Below, one piece after another: positions 43,232 through 55,878 of a stretch of DNA of 64,000 bases; positions within the stretch are counted from its first letter, which is position 1, and every line of letters begins with the position of its first letter. Where the stretch lies: NCBI GenBank assembly GCA_900318615.1, contig ONLK01000005.1, forward strand, positions 21,484 to 85,483, read 5' to 3'. Under the pieces are notes generated by a model, which was not told where the DNA came from, did not search any database, and worked only from the letters and a program-made list of their open reading frames with translations. The translations under genes were made by a program, and so were the position numbers. This stretch comes from an uncultured Eubacteriales bacterium (GTDB taxonomy: Bacteria; Bacillota; Clostridia; Lachnospirales; Lachnospiraceae).

Positions 43232-44335
43232 ATGGCACAAAGAGCGTTGATTGCCATGAGCGGCGGAGTGGACAGTTCTGTCGCGGCGGCATTGATGATT
43301 AATAAAGGATATGAATGCATCGGCGTGACGATGAAACTTTATACCAACGAGGAAATCGGAATCTGCCGCACACATACCTGCTGCAGTCTCGATGACGTGG
43401 AGGATGCGCGTGCCGTGTCGGCAAGGCTTGGAATGCGCCATTTTGTTATGGACTTTTCCGATGATTTTTCCAGCCAGGTGATTGACCGGTTTGTGAAGGC
43501 TTATGAAAGAGGAGAAACGCCCAATCCATGCATCGACTGCAATCGATATATGAAATTCAGCCGGCTGTACCATCGAGCCATGGAATTGAACTGTGACTGT
43601 ATTGTGACCGGCCATTATGCACGGATTTCTTATGACGGGGACAGCGGCCGGTACATTATGAGGAGAGCGCGCAATCTGTCGAAGGATCAGACCTATGTCC
43701 TGTACAGTATGACGCAGGAGGAACTGGCACACACACAGTTTCCGCTCGGAGAGTATGAGAGCAAGGATGAGGTTCGGAGAACGGCGGAGGAGTATGGCTT
43801 TATCAATGCCCGAAAACATGACAGCCAGGACATCTGCTTTGTTCCCGACGGTGATTACGCTTCCTTTATTGAAAGATATACCGGCAGGAAATATCCCGAA
43901 GGCAGCTTTGTGGACGAAAGCGGCAGGGTACTCGGCAGACACCGGGGCATCATCCGCTATACCATAGGACAGCGCCGCGGGCTGGGCCTTGCGCTGCCGC
44001 AGCCACTGTACGTAAAAAAACTGGATATGGAAAACAACCGCGTAATTCTTTCTACGAATGAAGCGCTCTATTCGTCGGAACTGACGGCGGATGATTTCAA
44101 CTGGGTATCCATAGCAGCACCGCAGGAAGGCACCGAGCTTCGTGTGACGGCAAAACCCCGCTACAGGGCAAAGGAAGCGCCGGCGTGCGCTAAGGTACTG
44201 GCCGGCGGGCGGGTGCATCTTATGTTCGATGAGCCGCAGCGAGCGATCACGGCCGGGCAGGCGGTTGTATTGTACGACGGTGACCGGGTGGTCGGCGGCG
44301 GGAGAATATGCGCCGGGAACGGAGGAAAAGAATGA
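43232..44335 (+). CDS. mnmA: tRNA 2-thiouridylase MnmA
   Basis: MnmA puts sulfur at position 2 of the wobble uridine in Lys, Glu and Gln tRNAs. The 367-residue protein has the PP-loop SGGVDSSVAAALM near the start, NPCIDCNRYMKF with the catalytic-cysteine region, GHYARI, LSKDQTYVLY and HDSQDICFV with the second active-site cysteine. The C-terminal beta-barrel (GLGLALPQPLYV, AKPRYRAKEAP) is present. The start at 43232 follows AGAAGGAGTTTTT; upstream in-frame starts are not supported. Its length is normal. Confidence 0.97.
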   Translation: MAQRALIAMSGGVDSSVAAALMINKGYECIGVTMKLYTNEEIGICRTHTCCSLDDVEDARAVSARLGMRHFVMDFSDDFSSQVIDRFVKAYERGETPNPCIDCNRYMKFSRLYHRAMELNCDCIVTGHYARISYDGDSGRYIMRRARNLSKDQTYVLYSMTQEELAHTQFPLGEYESKDEVRRTAEEYGFINARKHDSQDICFVPDGDYASFIERYTGRKYPEGSFVDESGRVLGRHRGIIRYTIGQRRGLGLALPQPLYVKKLDMENNRVILSTNEALYSSELTADDFNWVSIAAPQEGTELRVTAKPRYRAKEAPACAKVLAGGRVHLMFDEPQRAITAGQAVVLYDGDRVVGGGRICAGNGGKE

Positions 44336-44389
44336 GCGCAAGACGCTCGTACGGGAACCGGCAGGGCATCCGCGAAGAGCCTGCTCCCG

Positions 44390-44421
44390 AAAAGCCTGTT
44401 TCTATTGAAAATCAGGCTTTT
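44390..44421 (+). terminator. Intrinsic terminator of mnmA
   Basis: AAAAGCCTG and CAGGCTTTT pair perfectly around a 14-base loop and end in a T-run. Confidence 0.8.
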
Positions 44422-44445
44422 GTATAATAGCTTCAGACAAACGCA

Positions 44446-44543
44446 GCTGCCTGAAGCATGCTTCAGGCAGCGCAGCTTCAGAAGACATGCTTCAGGCAGT
44501 ACAGCTTCAGAAAATATGCTTCAGGCAGCACAGCTTCAGAAAA
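44446..44543 (+). repeat. 26-bp palindrome joined to three 29-bp repeats before uvrB
   Basis: 44446-44471 is a perfect palindrome with TGAAGCATGCTTCA at its centre and GCTGCC at its left end. Three tandem 29-bp units start at 44457, 44486 and 44515, each with ATGCTTCAGGCAG and CAGCTTCAGAA. The uvrB frame stays open through them to 44458, but the real start is at 44560. Confidence 0.95.
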
Positions 44544-44559
44544 CGTGAGTGGAGTATTT

Positions 44560-46542
44560 ATGGATCATTTCATCCTTCATTCTGATTATCAGCCGACCGG
44601 CGATCAGCCGGAAGCCATTAAGGAACTGGTGGAAGGCTTTAAGGAGGGCAATCAGGCACAGACCCTGCTGGGAGTTACCGGTTCCGGAAAAACCTTTACT
44701 ATGGCAAACGTAATCACAGCGCTGAATAAACCGACGCTGGTCATTGCTCACAACAAGACCCTGGCAGCACAGCTGTACGGGGAATTTAAGGAGTTTTTCC
44801 CGGAAAATGCGGTTGAGTATTTCGTATCCTATTACGATTACTATCAGCCGGAAGCGTACGTACCGTCGACGGACACGTACATTGCCAAGGATTCATCGAT
44901 CAACGATGAGATCGATAAACTTCGATTGTCCGCGACGGCCTCTCTGGTTGAGCGGCGCGACGTCGTGGTGGTTTCTTCCGTGTCCTGTATTTACGGTCTG
45001 GGTTCCCCGGTGGATTTCCGCAATATGGCGCTGTATCTGCGCACGGGGGAGGAGCGGGACCGCGATGAGGTTATCCGCAAGCTGATTGACATTCATTATG
45101 AACGGAACGATATGGATTTTAAGCGAAGTACGTTCCGGGTGCGGGGAGATACCCTCGACATTTTCCCGGCGGATACCGATGAGTATGCGTACCGGGTTGA
45201 ATTTTTCGGTGATGAGATCGACCGGATTGCGCAGATGGATGTTCTGACGGGTTATGTGAAAAAGGAACTGAGCTTTGTCGGTATCTTTCCGGCATCGCAT
45301 TACGTTATGCCGGCAGAAAAGATCCAGGTGGCGACGGAGCGGATCGAGGCTGAGCTGGAAGAGCAGGTAAAATATTTCAAATCGCAGGATAAGCTGCTGG
45401 AGGCACAGCGTATTGCCGAGCGGACGAATTACGATATTGAAATGCTTCGGGAGACCGGTTTTTGTTCCGGAATCGAAAACTATTCACGGCATATGACCGG
45501 GCGGGCGGCCGGAGAGCCCCCGGAAACGCTGATGGATTTCTTCCCGGACGACTTCCTTATTATTATTGATGAATCGCATATGACGCTGCCGCAGCTCAGG
45601 GCGATGTATCACGGTGATCATTCCCGCAAACAGACGCTGGTGGATTATGGTTTCCGCCTGCCGTCTGCCAAGGATAACCGGCCGCTGACCTTCGATGAAT
45701 TTGAAAGCAAAATCGACCAGATCATGTTTACCTCGGCAACACCGGGAGATTATGAAAAATCTCATTCACTGCTGACCGCTGAACAGATTATCCGTCCGAC
45801 CGGCCTGCTGGATCCGAAAATCGAGGTCCGCCCGGTGGAAGGGCAGATTGACGACCTGATCGGGGAGATCAATAAGGAAACCGCCCGGAAAAACAAGGTA
45901 CTGGTTACAACGCTGACCAAGCGGATGGCGGAGGATCTGACAGAGTATCTGAAGGGAGCCGGGATTCGCGTCCGGTATCTGCATTCGGATATCGATACGC
46001 TGGAGCGGACAAAGATTATCCGTGACATGCGGCTGGATGAGTTTGATGTTCTGGTAGGCATCAACCTGCTGCGGGAGGGGCTGGATATTCCGGAGATATC
46101 CCTGGTGGCGATATTGGATGCAGATAAGGAGGGCTTCCTGCGTTCGGAGACATCCCTGATCCAGACCATCGGCCGTGCCGCCAGAAATGCGGACGGACAT
46201 GTGGTTATGTATGCCGATACTGTTACGGACTCCATGCGGGCAGCGATCACGGAGACGAATCGCCGCCGCAACGTGCAGGAGGCATACAATCAGAAACACG
46301 GCATCACACCGATGACCATCCGCAAGAGCGTTCGGGATCTGATCGCCGTGTCGAAGGATATTGCGGAAAACGAGAAGAAGTTTGAGAAAGATCCGGAATC
46401 GATGAGCGGGACGGAGCTGAAACGGCTGATTGCCCGGACGGAAAGAGAAATGCGCAAGGCAGCGGCGGAGCTGAACTTCGAGGCGGCGGCGGAACTTCGC
46501 GACAAGATGGCAGAACTTAAAAAATATCTGCGGGATTCATGA
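44560..46542 (+). CDS. uvrB: Excinuclease ABC subunit B
   Basis: UvrB is the damage-verifying helicase-like subunit of nucleotide excision repair. The 660 residues have Walker [14 protein letters not shown], the beta-hairpin [18 protein letters not shown], the [10 protein letters not shown] box, the helicase motifs [18 protein letters not shown] and [14 protein letters not shown], and a C-terminal UVR motif ([29 protein letters not shown]) that binds UvrC. The start at 44560 follows GGAGTATTT. No SOS box was recognised upstream. uvrA follows after nine bases. Confidence 0.98.
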   Translation: MDHFILHSDYQPTGDQPEAIKELVEGFKEGNQAQTLLGVTGSGKTFTMANVITALNKPTLVIAHNKTLAAQLYGEFKEFFPENAVEYFVSYYDYYQPEAYVPSTDTYIAKDSSINDEIDKLRLSATASLVERRDVVVVSSVSCIYGLGSPVDFRNMALYLRTGEERDRDEVIRKLIDIHYERNDMDFKRSTFRVRGDTLDIFPADTDEYAYRVEFFGDEIDRIAQMDVLTGYVKKELSFVGIFPASHYVMPAEKIQVATERIEAELEEQVKYFKSQDKLLEAQRIAERTNYDIEMLRETGFCSGIENYSRHMTGRAAGEPPETLMDFFPDDFLIIIDESHMTLPQLRAMYHGDHSRKQTLVDYGFRLPSAKDNRPLTFDEFESKIDQIMFTSATPGDYEKSHSLLTAEQIIRPTGLLDPKIEVRPVEGQIDDLIGEINKETARKNKVLVTTLTKRMAEDLTEYLKGAGIRVRYLHSDIDTLERTKIIRDMRLDEFDVLVGINLLREGLDIPEISLVAILDADKEGFLRSETSLIQTIGRAARNADGHVVMYADTVTDSMRAAITETNRRRNVQEAYNQKHGITPMTIRKSVRDLIAVSKDIAENEKKFEKDPESMSGTELKRLIARTEREMRKAAAELNFEAAAELRDKMAELKKYLRDS

Positions 46543-46551
46543 TGGAAATAT

Positions 46552-49410
<2,859 letters not shown>

Positions 49411-49440
49411 AGCATGGAACCGGAAGCTTCAAGGCATGCG

Positions 49441-49528
49441 GCGTAAGCTGCAGGAGCATAAACCGGCAGCCGGCAGGGTATATTGCGTAAGCTTCAGGAG
49501 CACGTACCGGAAGATGGCAGGGTGTTAT
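49441..49528 (+). repeat. Two tandem 44-bp units between uvrA and cbiB
   Basis: Units at 49441 and 49485 share GCGTAAGCT, then CAGGAGCA, ACCGG and GGCAGGGT. They occupy most of the 173-base gap. Confidence 0.85.
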
Positions 49529-49583
49529 CACAAAAACACCCGGAAGTTTCTGCATGTAAGACGCGGAAGGAGGCGGGGAACCC

Positions 49584-50549
49584 ATGAGGACAACACTGGC
49601 AATACTGATCGGGTATATTCTGGATCTTCTGCTCGGGGATCCTCATTTCCTGTATCATCCGGTCCGGCTGATCGGAAAACTGATCACAGGGACAGAAAAA
49701 TTTCTGCGCAGACGCACGCCGGATCAGCCGGGCCGGCTGAAAAGCGCCGGGCTTTCACTGGTGATCGTTGTGATCGCGGTTACGAACCTGTGCGTATTCC
49801 TGTTGATATTTTTCAGCTATAAGGTTTCAAGACCGTTCGGATTTATCGTTGAGGTGCTGCTTTGCTACTGGCTGTTTGCCGTGCGCTCCCTTCGCGATGA
49901 ATCAATGAAGGTGTACGATCGCCTGAAAGTACATGACCTGGACGGTGCCCGGAAGGCAGTATCCATGATTGTGGGGCGCGATACGGAAAATCTGTCTGGG
50001 GAGAAGACGGCAAAGGCCGCCGTAGAGACAGTTGCCGAAAATGCTTCTGACGGAGTTCTTGCTCCGCTGTTCTATATGGCGATCGGAGGTCCGATTTTCG
50101 GCTGGTTCTGCAAAGCCGTCAACACCATGGATTCGATGGTCGGATACAAAAATGATACGTACCAGTATTTCGGTCGCTATGCCGCGCGGCTTGACGACAT
50201 TGTCAATTTCATACCGGCACGGCTTTGTGCACTGCTGATGATCCTGAGCTGTCCGCTGTGCCAGTTGGATTCAAAAAATGCAAAGCGCATCTTCCGGCGT
50301 GACCGGTATAACCACGCCAGCCCCAACAGCGCACAGACAGAGTCTGTGATGGCGGGCGCTCTTCATGTGCAGCTTGGCGGAGATGCCAGCTATTTCGGAA
50401 AGCTGGTGAAGAAACAGACCATCGGCGATCCGGACCGTCCGGCGCAGGCGGAGGATATCCGGCGCGCGAACAGTCTTCTTTTTGCCACTTCTGCGATCGG
50501 CACGGCACTGATGCTGATCATCCGGACTTTAATTCTCATAGCAATATAA
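49584..50549 (+). CDS. cbiB: Adenosylcobinamide-phosphate synthase CbiB
   Basis: CbiB attaches the aminopropanol-phosphate arm to adenosylcobyric acid, a late step in coenzyme B12 synthesis. The 321-residue protein is membrane-bound, with segments near 1-18, 55-80, 85-100 and 300-318. Typical motifs are LGDPHFLYHPVRLIG at the start, VGRDTENL, ETVAENASDGVLAPLFYMAIGG, NTMDSMVGYKND and the SPNSAQTESVMAGAL region. GGAAGGAGGCGGGGAACCC precedes the ATG. The next gene, 28 bases later, makes the arm itself, so the two act in sequence. Confidence 0.95.
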   Translation: MRTTLAILIGYILDLLLGDPHFLYHPVRLIGKLITGTEKFLRRRTPDQPGRLKSAGLSLVIVVIAVTNLCVFLLIFFSYKVSRPFGFIVEVLLCYWLFAVRSLRDESMKVYDRLKVHDLDGARKAVSMIVGRDTENLSGEKTAKAAVETVAENASDGVLAPLFYMAIGGPIFGWFCKAVNTMDSMVGYKNDTYQYFGRYAARLDDIVNFIPARLCALLMILSCPLCQLDSKNAKRIFRRDRYNHASPNSAQTESVMAGALHVQLGGDASYFGKLVKKQTIGDPDRPAQAEDIRRANSLLFATSAIGTALMLIIRTLILIAI

Positions 50550-50577
50550 AAAATTCCGAAGGGAAAGGCATATATAT

Positions 50578-51645
50578 ATGGAAAAATACGTCCATGGCGG
50601 CGACATTTATTCAAACCGCTGTAAAATTGATTTTTCAGCCAGCGTGAGTCCTCTGGCACTTCCAGAGTCTGTCCGGGAAGCTGCCTGCCGGGCATTTGAC
50701 CGGTGTTCGGCATATCCGGATCCGGAATGCCGGGAGCTTAGAAGAGCCCTTGCCTGTAAAGAAGGCGTGCCGGAGGAGCAGATTGTATGCGGAAACGGAG
50801 CCTCGGATCTTATCTATGCGGTAACGCGGGCCGTCCATCCGCGAAAAGCGTTGCTGTATACGCCTTCCTTTTCCGAGTATGAAACGGCGCTTTCCCTTGA
50901 AGAAAGTGAAATTTCATGGTACAGCTGCCGGAGCGGGAATGAGTTTACGCTCGACGAGGGGTTTATTGAAGCCATCACGGAAGATATAGACATGGTTTTT
51001 GTGTGCAATCCCGGGAATCCGACAGGCACCGCGGTACCGACGCAAATCCTGAAAAAAATTGCGGAACGCTGTGCCGCGGCAGGCTGTGTTCTTGTATCGG
51101 ATGAATGCTTTGTGCCGCTGATGGAAGAGAGGACAGAGGAGAAGGTTTCGCTGAAAAGCTTTCTTTCCAGGATGCCGGAGCTTTTTATCATTCGTTCGCT
51201 GACGAAGGTATTTCCGCTGGCGGGAATGAGAATCGGGTACGGTCTGTGCTCCGATTCCCGATTATTGCAGGCGGTCCGCGCACAGATGCAGCCATGGAAT
51301 GTCTCTCTGCCGGCGCAGGAGACGGGTACAGCTATTGTACAGGAGCCGGAGTTTGAAGCAAAAACATGGAGACTGCTCCGGGAGGAGAAGAAATGTCTGT
51401 TCGATGCAATGAGAGAACTTGGGCTGAAGTGCCTGACACCCTCGGCCAATTACATATTCTTTTACGGACCGGAGGACCTTTACGAACAGTGCCGTGCCAG
51501 GGGAATCCTGATCCGGGACTGCAGCGGCTACCGGGGACTCTTCCCGGGCTGCTACCGCGTAGCGGTCAGGACACATGAGGATAACGAAGAGCTTATCCGT
51601 GTGCTGACAGAAATCCGGGAGGACGGACAGAAAAATCATACATAA
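50578..51645 (+). CDS. cobD: CobD-like threonine-phosphate decarboxylase (aminotransferase fold)
   Basis: The 355-residue PLP enzyme has the class I aminotransferase fold: SAYPDPECRELRRALA, CGNGASDLIYAV, FVCNPGNPTGTAVP, VLVSDECFVPLM and the PLP lysine in IIRSLTKVFPLAGMRIGYG (near residue 210). Its opening HGGDIY-type sequence and its place right after cbiB point to CobD, which decarboxylates L-threonine phosphate to aminopropanol phosphate for the B12 arm. A histidinol-phosphate aminotransferase would be similar, but no his gene is near. The start follows GAAGGGAAAGG. Confidence 0.85.
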   Translation: MEKYVHGGDIYSNRCKIDFSASVSPLALPESVREAACRAFDRCSAYPDPECRELRRALACKEGVPEEQIVCGNGASDLIYAVTRAVHPRKALLYTPSFSEYETALSLEESEISWYSCRSGNEFTLDEGFIEAITEDIDMVFVCNPGNPTGTAVPTQILKKIAERCAAAGCVLVSDECFVPLMEERTEEKVSLKSFLSRMPELFIIRSLTKVFPLAGMRIGYGLCSDSRLLQAVRAQMQPWNVSLPAQETGTAIVQEPEFEAKTWRLLREEKKCLFDAMRELGLKCLTPSANYIFFYGPEDLYEQCRARGILIRDCSGYRGLFPGCYRVAVRTHEDNEELIRVLTEIREDGQKNHT

Positions 51646-51710
51646 AATGCTGTCAGATATCTCAGATATCCTGGGGGGGAGAACCTGCGGTCCGGAGCGA
51701 CTGCCTGCCG

Positions 51711-51739
51711 TTTGCATAATCGGCCGCCTCATGTTATAG
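51711..51739 (+). promoter_or_regulatory. Promoter before the carboxyltransferase gene
   Basis: TTGCAT and TATAGT are 17 bases apart, 89 bases before the start codon. Confidence 0.6.
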
Positions 51740-51827
51740 TTACCATGATTGAATATAATTATACGGCTGCATAATAAGTGTGCGGCAGCGAAAGCATAGT
51801 ATCATTGAATGGATCCGGCAGGTAATA

Positions 51828-53392
<1,565 letters not shown>

Positions 53393-53396
<4 letters not shown>

Positions 53397-53421
53397 CAAT
53401 TGTTTTCTATAGTGCTATAAT
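53393..53421 (+). promoter_or_regulatory. Promoter of the unknown protein-holA unit
   Basis: CTGACA, at the stop of the previous gene, and TATAAT are exactly 17 bases apart. Confidence 0.65.
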
Positions 53422-53565
53422 AAAGACGCCATAGCAGTTCCACGGAAGGAATGCAGGACGAAAGCCCTGTATCGGACGTGTCCGGTCTCACACTCAAATT
53501 ATCCCGAGAACACGATCCGGCTGGTATGGCATTTTTATATCTGCATATAAGGATGGAAACGGCTC

Positions 53566-54174
53566 ATGAGGACGGAACTTCGTTATTTTACAATTGGAGA
53601 TTCCTACGGAGGGAATCAGGACTGGATGGCAGATCACTGGATGAATATCGGCGGATGTGCGGCTCTGACAGCCTGCGACAGCATGATTTATTTTTCACTG
53701 GTGCGAAAACAGAAGGACGTCTGTCCCTTCGATCCGCAGACCATTACCCGTGAGGAATATATGGATTTCGGAATGCAGATGAAGCCTTACATCCGGCCGC
53801 GCTTCGCGGGAGTTTACAAGCTGAATATGTATATCAGCGGGCTGAAGGATTATCTCAAAAACCGGGGAATGGATCAGGCAATTACCATGGAGGAACTGCG
53901 CGGGATCCGCCCGTATGAGGAAGCCAGGGAAGCGGTGGTGCGGCAGATCATCCGCGGATTTGTGGTCCCGTGCCTGACGCTGAACCATCAGGATCCGGAG
54001 TTTGACGATTATGTCTGGCACTGGTTTATTCTGAACGGTTTCGATGAGACCGATGACGGGCGGCTGATGGTCAAGGCGGCTACCTATGGGGAATACCGGT
54101 GGCTTGATTTTAAGAAACTCTGGGATACCGGATATGAAAGAAGAGGCGGCCTCGTACTGTATGGACAACGATAA
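53566..54174 (+). CDS. Uncharacterised protein, possibly cysteine-peptidase-like
   Basis: I do not recognise this 202-residue protein by family. It has no signal peptide or membrane segment. WMNIGGCAALTACDSMIYF (near residue 24-42) looks like the helix after a papain-type active-site cysteine (Cys 31), and VWHWFILNGFDET (near 153-165) resembles the strand that carries the partner histidine in C39-like peptidases. The ending, YERRGGLVLY, is unusually well ordered. The ribosome site is weak (GGAAACGGCTC). holA follows after 14 bases, so they are likely co-transcribed, but no functional link is known. A fold prediction would decide. Confidence 0.6.
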   Translation: MRTELRYFTIGDSYGGNQDWMADHWMNIGGCAALTACDSMIYFSLVRKQKDVCPFDPQTITREEYMDFGMQMKPYIRPRFAGVYKLNMYISGLKDYLKNRGMDQAITMEELRGIRPYEEAREAVVRQIIRGFVVPCLTLNHQDPEFDDYVWHWFILNGFDETDDGRLMVKAATYGEYRWLDFKKLWDTGYERRGGLVLYGQR

Positions 54175-54188
54175 GAAGGAAAAATACC

Positions 54189-55184
54189 ATGGCTTACCTG
54201 AAGGACACCCTGAAATCAGGTGATATAAGGAAACTATATCTTTTTTACGGGAACGAGGATTATCTGAAGGACAGCTGCCGTTATCAGGTGCGTGCTGCTG
54301 TTCTAAATCCGGGAGATACCATCAATGTCAATGTGTACGATTCTGACAATCTGGACCTTTCATCGATGATTGAGCAGGCAGGGACGCTTCCGTTCTTCGC
54401 ACCGCACCGGCTGATTATTGCCAAAAATACAGGCTTTTTCAAAAATAAGACCGGAGATGCGCTGGCTGCGGCACTGCCGGGAATCCCGGCGGAAACGGTG
54501 CTGGTATTTACCGAGGAGGAGGTGGACCGGCGCACGAAGCTGTTCAGGTATGCGCAGAAGGAAGGCTGGGTTCAGGACTGCAGCCATCTGAGCGGGAACG
54601 AACTGCAGGCATGGATTCTCCGGTACCTGGCGCGCAGCGGCCGTCAGATCACCGGATCGGCCATGCAGCTTTTTTTGCAGTGCATTGACGACGATATGTA
54701 CGGTATTGTACAGGAGATGGAAAAGCTTATCGCGTATACCTGCGGAAAGGACGGTATCCGCCGTGAGGATGTGACCGCCGTCTGTTCGCTGCGGCCGGAA
54801 AACCGGGTTTTTGATCTGGTGGACGCCATCGCCGCCGGCGATTCCGCGCGTGCTGTCAAACTTTACCGGGATTTGCTGGCCGTACGCGAAAAACCTGTTC
54901 GTATACTCAGCCTGATCAGTCGCCAGTACAACCTGATTCTTCAGGTGAAGGAACTTCGCGATCAGGGATTTGACAGGGGGGCTATTGTACAGAAGACGGG
55001 GATGAAGGATTTTGTGGCAGGGAAATGCCTGAAGCAGGCGTCCCGCTATACGCTTCATGAAGTACAGCAGTCGCTGGAGCTTTGCGTGGATACGGAAGAA
55101 AAAATCAAGACAGGGTTTCTGGAGGAGCAGACCGCCGTCGAAGTACTGATTGCTTCGCTGACCGTGGGAAAAGAAAAATCATGA
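54189..55184 (+). CDS. holA: DNA polymerase III delta subunit
   Basis: HolA opens the sliding clamp as part of the clamp loader. The 331-residue protein has the delta-subunit layout: YLFYGNEDYLKDSCRY at the start (without a working Walker A), PFFAPHRLIIAKNTGFF, then ALPGIPAETVLVFTEEEVDRR, an AAA-like middle with LEKLIAYTCG-type EMEKLIAYTCGKDGIRREDV and the C-terminal helical collar (ILSLISRQYNLILQVKELRDQG). The ATG follows AAGAAGGAAAAATACC. It is convergent with rpsT, a common clostridial neighbour. Confidence 0.95.
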   Translation: MAYLKDTLKSGDIRKLYLFYGNEDYLKDSCRYQVRAAVLNPGDTINVNVYDSDNLDLSSMIEQAGTLPFFAPHRLIIAKNTGFFKNKTGDALAAALPGIPAETVLVFTEEEVDRRTKLFRYAQKEGWVQDCSHLSGNELQAWILRYLARSGRQITGSAMQLFLQCIDDDMYGIVQEMEKLIAYTCGKDGIRREDVTAVCSLRPENRVFDLVDAIAAGDSARAVKLYRDLLAVREKPVRILSLISRQYNLILQVKELRDQGFDRGAIVQKTGMKDFVAGKCLKQASRYTLHEVQQSLELCVDTEEKIKTGFLEEQTAVEVLIASLTVGKEKS

Positions 55185-55233
55185 TACCGGGCTCAGACGG
55201 CCTTCGGACCGCAGCATCCTCCGTATAGGGCGC

Positions 55234-55271
55234 AAAAAAAGATCACCCGAGGGCACAGGTGATCTTTTTTT
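55234..55271. terminator. Bidirectional terminator between holA and rpsT
   Basis: AAAAAAAGATCACC and GGTGATCTTTTTTT pair around CGAGGGCACA, with A- and T-runs on both sides. Confidence 0.92.
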
Positions 55272-55302
55272 ATATGCATATGTTATAGATTTCAGACCTT
55301 AT

Positions 55303-55566
55303 TCAGGCAATGCCGTTTACGATTTTCGCGCAGCGGGATACTTTTCTGGCTGCATTGTTCTTATGGTAAACGCCTTTGTTTGCTGCCTTTTCGATAACCT
55401 TCGCAGCCTCGGTCAGAGCAGCCTGTGCTTTTTCCTTGTTTCCTTCTGCAGCAGCTGCCTCCACTTTCTTGATCGCTGTCTTTACAGAAGATTTGATTGC
55501 CTTGTTGCGGTCATATCTGTTTTTGTTGACCAGAATTCTTTTCTTTGCAGACTTAATGTTAGCCAA
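55303..55566 (-). CDS. rpsT: 30S ribosomal protein S20
   Basis: An 87-residue, Lys/Ala-rich protein, ANIKSAKKRILVNKNRYDRNKAIKSSVKTAIKK at the start and VYHKNNAARKVSRCAKIVNGIA at the end, matching S20, which binds 16S rRNA early in assembly. The start is read as TTG 55566, eight bases after GGAGG; no ATG is possible before the conserved ANIKSAKKR. E. coli rpsT also uses a UUG start, so this may be a conserved means of weak translation or self-control. It has its own promoter and is divergent from lepA. Confidence 0.95.
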   Translation of the reverse strand: MANIKSAKKRILVNKNRYDRNKAIKSSVKTAIKKVEAAAAEGNKEKAQAALTEAAKVIEKAANKGVYHKNNAARKVSRCAKIVNGIA

Positions 55567-55701
55567 CCTGCACACCTCCACACATAAATTTTAACTTCGC
55601 CTTACGCTAAGTCCATACCGTCACCGGACATCGCCGGGCATTTCATACAGGGCTGTTTCATTAAAATCGGACACGGACGTTTAATGTAAACATACGCTAG
55701 T

Positions 55702-55730
55702 ATAATAATCCAAAGAGTTTTTTCTGTCAA
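55702..55730 (-). promoter_or_regulatory. rpsT promoter
   Basis: On the minus strand TTGACA (55730-55725) and TATTAT (55707-55702) are exactly 17 bases apart. The leader to the TTG start is about 130 bases and has room for S20 feedback control. The 312-base gap 55567-55878 holds this and the lepA promoter and no gene. Confidence 0.8.
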
Positions 55731-55760
55731 CTAATTAATAGGCGGGAGGCAGAAGCATAC

Positions 55761-55789
55761 TTGCCTGTAAAGCGTTTTTTACTTATAAT
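55761..55789 (+). promoter_or_regulatory. lepA promoter
   Basis: TTGCCT and TATAAT are exactly 17 bases apart, 90 bases before the lepA ATG. Confidence 0.75.
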
Positions 55790-55878
55790 GAGGTAACGGC
55801 GCAATTCATGGCACCATGGAAGGGCAGAGGATTTTTGCACCCAACATCATTTTACAGGCCAGACGCAGGAGGAAGCAG

